Origin: a virus
IMG/VR virus record: IMGVR_UViG_3300044701_002123
Coordinates: 1-21,420 of that record
DNA: 21,420 bases
Reading direction: 5' to 3' (one strand)
This document shows positions 14,384 to 20,264 of this stretch, piece after piece. Below the pieces are notes generated by a model, which worked only from the letters and a program-made list of their open reading frames with translations, was not told where the DNA came from and ran no database searches. The position numbers were made by a program, and so were the translations under genes. Each line of letters begins with the position of its first letter. The stretch's first letter is position 1.

Positions 14384-14818
14384 ATGTATTTTTACACTGG
14401 AGTCACACTAGTAGACATTACTGCAACCGGGGTAATTAGATATACTCCGGCAAACGAACTTCAACGAAATCAACAAAGAAATTGGGAAACAGTTTTACAA
14501 TGTATAGGACTTAAAGCACAACCTCAACTGATTGAAGGTCCGTGCTGCAAAACAGTTTTAATTGACGAAACTAGTATTTTTCCTGACATTTATTTTGGAG
14601 AACAGCGAGTTTGGTTTTTTAGTTTTGGTGTAGAACACGAAGATGCTTTTTTAGTTGACAACGATACAGTGGCCGGGTTGGATGAAGCATTTTCCAAGGT
14701 TCCTATCATTTGCGGCCTGGAAGAAACTGCTAGATTTATGTTACCAATTTTTTATCCTTACGGCGCAATAAAAAATATATGTTTTATGAAAGGCCGTATC
14801 AACTTAAATATAATTTGA
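14384..14818 (+). CDS. Conserved-looking phage protein of unknown function
   Basis: A 144-residue protein, MYFYTGVTLVDITATGVIRY at its N-terminus, followed by RNQQRNWETVLQCIGLKAQP and an acidic, aromatic C-terminal half (WFFSFGVEHEDAFLVDNDT). It resembles a conserved protein of T4-like marine phages whose function I do not know. No enzymatic motif is clear; four cysteines (two adjacent, GPCCKT) are notable for a phage cytosolic protein. The ATG coincides with the predicted first base of the late transcript, so translation probably starts leaderless. The gene is late and follows two structural genes, so a virion or assembly role is plausible. Confidence 0.8.
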   Translation: MYFYTGVTLVDITATGVIRYTPANELQRNQQRNWETVLQCIGLKAQPQLIEGPCCKTVLIDETSIFPDIYFGEQRVWFFSFGVEHEDAFLVDNDTVAGLDEAFSKVPIICGLEETARFMLPIFYPYGAIKNICFMKGRINLNII

Positions 14819-14843
14819 ATCACGGCATTTTAAGGCATTCTTT

Positions 14844-14981
14844 ATGGCACACAATCTAGGCAACAATTCAGAACCCTCTATTTTTTATGAAAGAATAATA
14901 TGGCAGCAAGCGAAAGAGCCAGCCTTGAAGCGCACGTGGATTTATGCGCTGAAAGATACCGGGCATTGGAAGAAAAATTAG
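14844..14981 (+). CDS. Possible 45-residue small protein
   Basis: A short frame opens at ATG 14844 with TAAGG eight bases upstream (14831-14835), which is a better ribosome binding site than that of the overlapping gene at 14900. It encodes MAHNLGNNSEPSIFYERIIW and a basic, tryptophan-containing tail. It overlaps the membrane-protein gene by 82 bases in another frame. It may be a real small gene, or a leader that couples translation of the next gene; no homology is recognisable. Confidence 0.3.
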   Translation: MAHNLGNNSEPSIFYERIIWQQAKEPALKRTWIYALKDTGHWKKN

Positions 14982-15166
14982 ATAAACTTGAACAGCGTAT
15001 GCACACAATGGAAGAACACATTGTTATCATACGCACGAAAATATCGGAATCTGCTGTTGAAACTACGAACAAAACTAGTGGACAGCTGATTACCATCGGC
15101 ACAGCATTTGGCGTAGCAATGTTGACTGGTTTAATAATGGTCATTGTACAACTTGTTTTAAAATAA
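14900..15166 (+). CDS. Small coiled-coil protein with C-terminal membrane anchor
   Basis: An 88-residue protein with an N-terminal helical, charged region having heptad character (EEKLDKLEQRMHTMEEHIV, 24-42) and one hydrophobic segment at about 62-87 (ITIGTAFGVAMLTGLIMVIV). The layout of an N-terminal coiled coil and a C-terminal tail anchor resembles XhlA-type lysis accessory proteins and some holin-like proteins, but no endolysin is nearby to support that. A membrane-bound assembly or superinfection protein is another option. The ribosome binding site is weak, so translation may be coupled to the possible small frame upstream. It is followed two bases later by the next gene. Confidence 0.7.
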   Translation: MAASERASLEAHVDLCAERYRALEEKLDKLEQRMHTMEEHIVIIRTKISESAVETTNKTSGQLITIGTAFGVAMLTGLIMVIVQLVLK

Positions 15167-15168
15167 AA

Positions 15169-15375
15169 ATGAAGATAGTAGAACTATTAAATAAAGTAAG
15201 ATTACCAATTACTAACGAAGAAGCAGATGTTTTAGGGCAATTTGAAGAAAACAAAAAAATAGCTAGAAAAGATTTTTCCCATAGACAAACAGTAATAGCA
15301 GATCACCTTGTAAATAAAGATGTTTTATACAGAAAAAAAGAAGATGGAAAAGTCTATTACAGAAAAAAAATCTAA
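15169..15375 (+). CDS. Small basic phage protein, possibly winged-helix-like
   Basis: A 68-residue protein: MKIVELLNKVRLPITNEEAD, then a charged helix, then a C-terminal beta hairpin (VLYRKKEDGKVYYRKK). Helix-helix-hairpin order and the basic hairpin are reminiscent of a small winged helix, which is only a suggestion. It begins two bases after the stop of the membrane protein and overlaps the next gene by about 32 bases, so it belongs to a tightly packed late cluster. I know similar small proteins in T4-like marine phages but no function. Confidence 0.7.
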   Translation: MKIVELLNKVRLPITNEEADVLGQFEENKKIARKDFSHRQTVIADHLVNKDVLYRKKEDGKVYYRKKI

Positions 15376-15859
15376 CTTCAACAATGTACAGGAAATTTTT
15401 GTAGATTTTGGAACAAAATATTTAAAAAATTGGACACAGCAAAACCTTAAAAAATACAGAGATCAACCCGTAGTTATACCAATTGGCGACTACGGGTTTT
15501 TTATTGGTCCTTACAAAATATCAGGAAAATCAAAAAATTGCTGGACTCTGGAACTAATAGACGGGCAGCACATACATGATTTTGTATCAAAATCCCACGC
15601 TATTCTTTATTGCCTAAACGAAATAAAAAACAGACCCAATGCCGTTGAAATACTAGAATTAGATAGACAGCTTGGAAAATTAGACAATGATATCCAATTT
15701 TACAAACACACTCTAGAAACAACTAAAAATAAGTTTAAAAACACAGTTATATTAAATAGATATATAGATGCTAAATTACAGCGCCGTTATGTTTTGAATA
15801 TTTTGAAAAAAACTTTAATTTCGGCTAAATACTTAAAATTTGGGAACACACCACTATGA
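15344..15859 (+). CDS. Conserved-looking phage protein of unknown function
   Basis: A 171-residue protein if it starts at ATG 15344; another in-frame ATG at 15320 would add eight residues, and neither has a clear ribosome binding site. A central beta-rich segment (VVIPIGDYGFFIGPYKISGK) is followed by SHAILYCLNEI and a long charged helix beginning EILELDRQLGKLDNDIQFY, probably a coiled coil, then a basic end. It is lysine and asparagine rich and more AT-rich than its neighbours. It overlaps the upstream gene by 32 bases and the downstream gene by ATGA. A role in virion assembly is inferred only from its setting. Confidence 0.7.
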   Translation: MEKSITEKKSNFNNVQEIFVDFGTKYLKNWTQQNLKKYRDQPVVIPIGDYGFFIGPYKISGKSKNCWTLELIDGQHIHDFVSKSHAILYCLNEIKNRPNAVEILELDRQLGKLDNDIQFYKHTLETTKNKFKNTVILNRYIDAKLQRRYVLNILKKTLISAKYLKFGNTPL

Positions 15860-16539
15860 GATTAACAGAAATGGGCGTCAAGCCTTCCGCTAAAAAAATC
15901 AACAAAGTTATGGAAAGCCGCTTTGGCGTCAAGATCGATTATGACAATTTGAACTTTCCTAAAGCTTATGTACTGGCTCAAGGACTAACAGAAAATCTTG
16001 AAAAAATCAAGCACAGTCACGGCGTACACGTTGCCGAAAAGAATCCAAAATATATGGAATTGTTAATGGTACGTGAAGGACTACATCGTTGGATGGTAGA
16101 AAACAAGCATCAGCTTGTTATGGAAAGCGAAATGGGCAAAAGCCAAGCTATCTTAGCTGCCAAAGACATGGTTGATAGTATTCAAGATATGCTAGAAGAA
16201 GTAAGCAAAATGCAAAACGAGCAGATGCCTGCATTACTAGATACTATCCGCGACCAAATTGGTATGGAACAGGCCGATCAATTCAAAGCCAGCGTTGGTG
16301 CATTACTAGCAAACATGGTAACAGATTTGAGCACTGCGAGAGAAACAGCTGATCAAGCTGCCAGGGCACTTGCCGGTGAACAAGTGGCTGCACCAATGGG
16401 AATGGATCCAATGGCTGCACCTGGGGCAGCCCCAGGCATGCCAGGTCCAGTTGGTCCGGCACCTGGTATGGAAACTGATAGTTTTGCTGCCACTGATGCT
16501 GCTGCTGGTCCCAACGACGTTGGTAGAGAGAAACGCTAA
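15856..16539 (+). CDS. Possible head-core/scaffold-like protein
   Basis: A 227-residue protein. Residues 1-60 (MRLTEMGVKPSAKKINKVME) form a small basic domain. Residues 60-170 are strongly helical, methionine, glutamine and glutamate rich, with no catalytic motif. The end is a low-complexity tail of A, P, G and M (MGMDPMAAPGAAPGMPGPVG). A long helical body with flexible tail and N-terminal LTE site recalls prohead core proteins, but I cannot match it to T4 gp22, gp67 or gp68. Coupled by ATGA upstream and TAATG downstream. Confidence 0.65.
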   Translation: MRLTEMGVKPSAKKINKVMESRFGVKIDYDNLNFPKAYVLAQGLTENLEKIKHSHGVHVAEKNPKYMELLMVREGLHRWMVENKHQLVMESEMGKSQAILAAKDMVDSIQDMLEEVSKMQNEQMPALLDTIRDQIGMEQADQFKASVGALLANMVTDLSTARETADQAARALAGEQVAAPMGMDPMAAPGAAPGMPGPVGPAPGMETDSFAATDAAAGPNDVGREKR

Positions 16540-16961
16540 TGCGTATTCGTGAAATTATTGTAGAGAACTTGGACGAATATTTAGACGAAGTTCTCGAAGA
16601 TGAAGCCGACGGTCGCGGAGATGCCAATTTAATTACTGTATTGGAATTTCTCCGCAACCGAGCGCACGACACTCATATTCAACCTAGAATCAGGGTCGAC
16701 AGTTTAATCAACTTGATTCAAGGTTCAGGAGAACAGCAATTTACTTTAGAAAACTTGTTAGCAGCATATAAAGACAACTCTGTTATAAAAAGTTTAATTA
16801 AAGATATAAAAGATGATTCAACTGGAGTCAAGTATGTTTACCTTGTTCCTTTTGCCGATGACCAGGAGTTGGGCGCAATAGGCGATGTGAACACACCAAA
16901 AACTGCTCCAGAGCAAACAGTAGATTCAATGGCTAAATCTGCTCTTGCTAAAAGATCCTAA
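16539..16961 (+). CDS. Unknown late protein with capsid-targeting-like N-terminus
   Basis: A 140-residue acidic protein. MRIREIIVEN at the start fits [DE][FI]IxE, the core of the T4 capsid-targeting sequence, with a predicted cut after E9. Then comes an acidic helix (LDEYLDEVLEDEADGRGD), a helical body with FTLENLLAAYKDNSVIKSLI, and a flexible C-terminus. Similar proteins occur in T4-like marine phages, function unknown. It is the last gene of the small-gene cluster and is separated from iscU by 30 bases that contain only the iscU ribosome binding site. Confidence 0.7.
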   Translation: MRIREIIVENLDEYLDEVLEDEADGRGDANLITVLEFLRNRAHDTHIQPRIRVDSLINLIQGSGEQQFTLENLLAAYKDNSVIKSLIKDIKDDSTGVKYVYLVPFADDQELGAIGDVNTPKTAPEQTVDSMAKSALAKRS

Positions 16962-16991
16962 AGAATTTACAATTAATCCAAGGAGAATAAA

Positions 16992-17378
16992 ATGGCTTAC
17001 TCAGGTCAAGTCTTGGATCATTATGAAAATCCAAGAAACGTAGGTAAATTAGATAAAAATGATCCCGCAGTGGGAACAGGCCTAGTTGGTGCTCCTGCTT
17101 GCGGTGACGTACTACAACTGCAAATAAAAGTCGAAGACAACATCATTACCGATGCAAAATTTAAGACATACGGTTGCGGATCAGCGATTGCAAGTTCGTC
17201 GCTGGTTACGACGTGGCTTATGGGAAAGAGTCTTGACGAAGCAGCATCAATTCAGAATACTCACATCGCCGAAGAACTCGCGTTACCTCCTGTTAAAATA
17301 CACTGTAGCATATTGGCAGAAGATGCAATTAAAGCAGCATTAGCAGATTACAAGGCAAAACATGATACAGTTAACTGA
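16992..17378 (+). CDS. iscU: Iron-sulphur cluster assembly scaffold IscU
   Basis: A 128-residue IscU/NifU-N type scaffold on which 2Fe-2S and 4Fe-4S clusters are built from IscS sulphur. Ligands are intact: C37 and D39 in APACGD, C62 in YGCGSAIASSS, and H104/C105 in KIHCSILAEDAIKAA. LPPVK (98-102), the recognition site of the HscA chaperone, is retained, so it should work with host HscA/HscB and IscS, none of which is encoded here. Length matches bacterial IscU. The gene has a strong ribosome binding site (AGGAG, 16981-16985). It overlaps iscA by 17 bases. The pair is an auxiliary metabolic module that could keep cluster supply going during infection. Confidence 0.95.
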   Translation: MAYSGQVLDHYENPRNVGKLDKNDPAVGTGLVGAPACGDVLQLQIKVEDNIITDAKFKTYGCGSAIASSSLVTTWLMGKSLDEAASIQNTHIAEELALPPVKIHCSILAEDAIKAALADYKAKHDTVN

Positions 17379-17688
17379 TATTGCAGCCAGAAAAGTCAAG
17401 CAACAATTAGACAAGCGTGGTAAAGGACACGGCATCATGATTGGAGTTAGAACAACCGGTTGTTCCGGCTTGGCTTATAAACTAGAGTATGTTGATGTGC
17501 CGCCTGTGACTAGAGACTGGATGAAATACGACAGCAATGGCGTCACTGTATGGGTAAACGGAAAAGACCATCCGTATGTGAACGGTCTTACAATGGACTA
17601 CAAACGTCAAGGGCTTAATGAAGGTTTTGAGTTTATAAATCCCAATGAACGCGATCGCTGCGGCTGTGGAGAAAGTTTTCGAATTTGA
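17362..17688 (+). CDS. iscA: A-type iron-sulphur carrier IscA/HesB
   Basis: A 108-residue A-type carrier that passes iron or clusters to target proteins. The three conserved cysteines are present: C34 in RTTGCSGLAY, and C100 and C102 in DRCGCGESF. Length matches bacterial IscA (about 107). One difference is the central loop, VPPVTRDWMKYDSNGVTVWV, which is slightly altered from the usual D-hxxxxG-hxhhhD region. It overlaps iscU by 17 bases, so translation is coupled, and its stop overlaps the TTG start of the next gene. The presence of both scaffold and carrier suggests a functional delivery route, possibly to the phage radical SAM enzyme or a host target. Confidence 0.95.
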   Translation: MIQLTDIAARKVKQQLDKRGKGHGIMIGVRTTGCSGLAYKLEYVDVPPVTRDWMKYDSNGVTVWVNGKDHPYVNGLTMDYKRQGLNEGFEFINPNERDRCGCGESFRI

Positions 17689-18794
17689 TAGACATATACA
17701 GTGACAGCCAAATAATAGATCTTGATTGGCTACCAAGGATTAATTTTCCTTTCCCTTATAAAGTCTATCATAGTTTTGAAGATTATGCCAATTCGTCTTG
17801 CAAAATTAAATTGGCATTTACAACACACAGACTTCACTGTGACCACGACGTCAATTGTAGTGCATATCAAGGGTTCGAAGATAAAATTATCAAGTTAAGT
17901 GAAATGAGCAATTATGTTTTCACTATAGAAAGTGAATTGCATAATTATCATTGGCAAATTTGGGATCAATGCCATCGTAAAAACGTATATTGGATAGTAC
18001 CGGGCACAGTCAATGATGTTCCGGAAATGATTGATAATATAATCATATGGGCCGATTGGTTTAAAACAACAACTGCAATATATAAAGATTTACCCAATCA
18101 GCTGGCTTTATTACAACACAATGTAGTTAAACCAAAATATTTTGATGCATTATTAGGAAGTCGAAAACCTCATAGAGATTTTGTTTATAATGCTATTTCT
18201 GCTAACAATCTCAATGAGAAAATTATAGCAACTTATGGTGGACATTGGGACGACAATAAGTTTTACGCTGAAGATTATTTTATATGGGAAGAGGGAGTTA
18301 AACCCTTACAAAAAATTATAGGAACAGCAGATTATGTCGATTATCATGGTCATTCTGCTCATTTAAGTCAGATAATACCTATAGATGTTTTCAATCAAAC
18401 AGCATACAGTATTGTTGCAGAAACAGATCACGACAATACACTATCCTGTTTCACTGAAAAAACAGCCAAGCCATTGATTGCAAAAAGACTTTTCGTAGCA
18501 TTTTCTGGATACAAATTTTTACACAACTTGCGTAGACTGGGATTTAAAACATTTGGTGATGTTATTGACGAGAGTTATGATCTGATTGTTGATGATACTG
18601 CGAGATATTCTATGGCTTTTGAACAAGTAAAACAGCTTTGTAACATGGACCAGAATCTGGTCCTAAAGAAAATTCAATCTATAGTCGATTACAATCACGA
18701 TTTAATTATGTCTCAGGACTGGACTAGCTGGGCAGCAAATCACATAAAAGATTTACTTAAATCCCTGGAAATTAATTCTGCCCATAATTCATGA
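17685..18794 (+). CDS. Glycosyltransferase-like protein (GT10-like C-terminal motif)
   Basis: A 369-residue protein starting at TTG 17685, overlapping the iscA stop (TTGA); no in-frame ATG occurs until residue 74, and GGAG lies 13 bases upstream. The segment LSCFTEKTAKPLIAKRLFVA (253-272) and GFKTFGDVIDESYD (286-299) strongly resemble the nucleotide-sugar-binding end of GT-B enzymes of the fucosyltransferase/exostosin style, as found in many phage and bacterial surface-glycan clusters. DALLGSRKPHRDFVYNAI (154-171) fits the linker before that domain. No membrane segment or signal is seen. It could glycosylate a virion protein or a host glycan; acceptor unknown. Its 3' end overlaps the minus-strand hydrolase gene by 55 bases. 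Confidence 0.6.
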   Translation: MIDIYSDSQIIDLDWLPRINFPFPYKVYHSFEDYANSSCKIKLAFTTHRLHCDHDVNCSAYQGFEDKIIKLSEMSNYVFTIESELHNYHWQIWDQCHRKNVYWIVPGTVNDVPEMIDNIIIWADWFKTTTAIYKDLPNQLALLQHNVVKPKYFDALLGSRKPHRDFVYNAISANNLNEKIIATYGGHWDDNKFYAEDYFIWEEGVKPLQKIIGTADYVDYHGHSAHLSQIIPIDVFNQTAYSIVAETDHDNTLSCFTEKTAKPLIAKRLFVAFSGYKFLHNLRRLGFKTFGDVIDESYDLIVDDTARYSMAFEQVKQLCNMDQNLVLKKIQSIVDYNHDLIMSQDWTSWAANHIKDLLKSLEINSAHNS

Positions 18795-19492
18795 GTTTTA
18801 TCTCCTGGGTGAAATTTATCTTCTTGGAAATCAGATTGTGATTGGGCCAAATCGTAGATAGTGTGCTTCTGTTGATTTAAAAATACCCAGTTATCAAAAT
18901 TGATTTGATTAATAATCGGTTTTAACTCTGGGAAATCATAGACACCAAAATCTCCATTTGGACTAATGTGATCACCTGTAGTCCAGTAGTTAACGTAACT
19001 CATAAATTTATACTTGATCTGTTTAACGTCTAAGAAATTCTGAAGTTTTATAATTTCCATCAAGTTAATGTTAGCTAAACTCAATTTGCTTGAAACTTTA
19101 TACATTTCGTAAAACATTTTATGAGCCACCGGATTTTTATACCATGTGCCCAACTGCCCGCCACTGAAAATCCATCCTAGTTTGTTGTCAGGTAAACGTC
19201 TAAAAAACCCATAACTGTCAAACAATTTTTCCCAGGCATCGTCTTCCAGGCTAGTCAAGTAGTCTAAGCGACTTACTCCAGACCACATAACCAACACCAT
19301 GTCGTAATTGGTTGTCGATAACTCTCTAATTACACTATCGCATATGTATTGATTACCGGCTCCGGCCTCGGCCAAACTTTTAAATTCCCAGTCTGGGTGC
19401 AAATTATGTAAATATTTTGGCCAACAAACATTAGGTCCATCCGGATATTCTGGCCATTGGGTAAAGCTGCACCCGGATATTAGAACTTTCAT
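18740..19492 (-). CDS. SGNH/GDSL-type hydrolase-like protein
   Basis: A 250-residue minus-strand protein starting at ATG 19492; a longer frame exists upstream, but this ATG gives the family-typical MKVLISGCSFT and lies at the predicted late start. Block I is GCSFT (7-11, candidate nucleophile S9), block II AGAGNQYI (43-50, with G45 and N47), block III is altered to WSGVSR (70-75), and block V is DKFHPG (D225, H228; DxxH dyad). These enzymes hydrolyse esters of lipids or sugars. No signal peptide is present, so it acts in the cell or in the virion. Facing the glycosyltransferase-like gene with a 55-base overlap, it could trim or deacylate the same glycan, which is inference. Confidence 0.7.
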   Translation of the reverse strand: MKVLISGCSFTQWPEYPDGPNVCWPKYLHNLHPDWEFKSLAEAGAGNQYICDSVIRELSTTNYDMVLVMWSGVSRLDYLTSLEDDAWEKLFDSYGFFRRLPDNKLGWIFSGGQLGTWYKNPVAHKMFYEMYKVSSKLSLANINLMEIIKLQNFLDVKQIKYKFMSYVNYWTTGDHISPNGDFGVYDFPELKPIINQINFDNWVFLNQQKHTIYDLAQSQSDFQEDKFHPGDKTHELWAELISRDLSKSFM

Positions 19493-19497
19493 TGAAA

Positions 19498-19505
19498 TAT
19501 TTATT
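19498..19505 (-). promoter_or_regulatory. T4-type late promoter AATAAATA (minus strand), predicted leaderless
   Basis: The minus strand reads AATAAATA, with five bases to the ATG at 19492. With T4 geometry the first transcribed base is again the A of the start codon. No ribosome binding site can fit. This supports choosing 19492 as the start. Confidence 0.65.
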
Positions 19506-19532
19506 GATATGATTGTCGACACATGTTAAAAT

Positions 19533-19538
19533 TATAAT
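19533..19538 (+). promoter_or_regulatory. TATAAT -10 element before the exonuclease gene
   Basis: A perfect TATAAT stands three bases before ATG 19542, but I find no good -35 at 16-18 bases; the best upstream hexamer, TTGATA at 19504, is too far (23 bases). The expected start would fall at or just inside the ATG. A T4-middle-type or otherwise activated promoter is possible, though no clear MotA box is seen. Confidence 0.4.
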
Positions 19539-19541
19539 ACT

Positions 19542-20240
19542 ATGATTACTACAAAATTTGATTACACTCCCCTTGCAAGAGAAAGCGTAGAGGGAAAGCG
19601 TCATTACGCACTACCCGACGGTAGTCGTGTCCCAAGTGTCACTACAATATTGGACAAGACTAAACCACAAGAAGCACGACAAAAATTACAAGAGTGGCGT
19701 AATAGGGTAGGACACGAGCGGGCACAGCAGATTACCACAGAAGCTGCCAATCGCGGAACCAGGATGCACACTTATCTTGAGCGTTATGTAAAAAACGACG
19801 ACATAGGCGAATTCCCTACGAACCCGTTTGCACAACCTTCGTGGTTTATGGCTGCAGAAGTTATACTAAAAGGATTGGGTAATGTTGATGAATATTGGGG
19901 TAGCGAGGTTCCTTTATACTATTCTGGGTTATATGCTGGTACTACTGACTGTGTCGGGCTGTGGAAGGGACAGCCTGCAATCATGGATTTTAAGCAAACG
20001 AATAAGCCTAAAAAACGCGAGTGGATCGACGATTATTTTCTACAGCTCGCGGCATATGCTGCGGCTCACAACGACACATATGGAACAAACATTAACACGG
20101 GTGTTATTCTTATGTGTGCTAGACCAGCTAATGAACACGCAACGCCTGAATATCAAGAATTTGTACTAGAACCTAAAGATTTTGCGTACTGGAGCGATCA
20201 GTGGATGCGTAGAGTAGAGCTGTACTACCTAACAAGCTAA
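19542..20240 (+). CDS. PD-(D/E)XK exonuclease, RecB/MGME1-like
   Basis: A 232-residue nuclease. The family motifs are present in order: RGTRMHTYLE (71-80, conserved histidine and glutamate), GTTDCVG (133-139, metal ligand D136), MDFKQTNK (148-155, the DxK pair D149 and K151) and QLAAYAAA (168-175, the QxxxY motif). This layout is that of RecB-type single-strand exonucleases such as mitochondrial MGME1, and related proteins occur in T4-like marine phages. It probably acts in DNA recombination, host DNA breakdown or end processing. No helicase domain is fused. It is divergent from the SGNH gene with about 50 bases between starts. Confidence 0.85.
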   Translation: MITTKFDYTPLARESVEGKRHYALPDGSRVPSVTTILDKTKPQEARQKLQEWRNRVGHERAQQITTEAANRGTRMHTYLERYVKNDDIGEFPTNPFAQPSWFMAAEVILKGLGNVDEYWGSEVPLYYSGLYAGTTDCVGLWKGQPAIMDFKQTNKPKKREWIDDYFLQLAAYAAAHNDTYGTNINTGVILMCARPANEHATPEYQEFVLEPKDFAYWSDQWMRRVELYYLTS

Positions 20241-20243
20241 ATA
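20238..20243 (+). promoter_or_regulatory. Weak late promoter candidate TAAATA
   Basis: GCTAAATA matches TATAAATA at six of eight positions and overlaps the exonuclease stop codon. Predicted start is about 20249, followed by GAGG at 20254-20257 and ATG at 20265. It would let the fibre gene be expressed late, apart from the exonuclease. Confidence 0.35.
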
Positions 20244-20264
20244 CACAATAATTGAGGATTTAGC

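Noticed and set aside
14878-15144. Minus-strand frame of 88 codons opposite the membrane-protein gene
   Set aside because: It mirrors the plus-strand gene almost exactly; the plus product has a coherent coiled-coil and membrane-segment layout while the minus product does not.
15169-15375. MKIVE at the start of the small basic protein as another capsid-targeting site
   Set aside because: Only IVE at residues 3-5 fits, followed by LL; such a short match is likely by chance, so I left it out of the capsid-targeting set.
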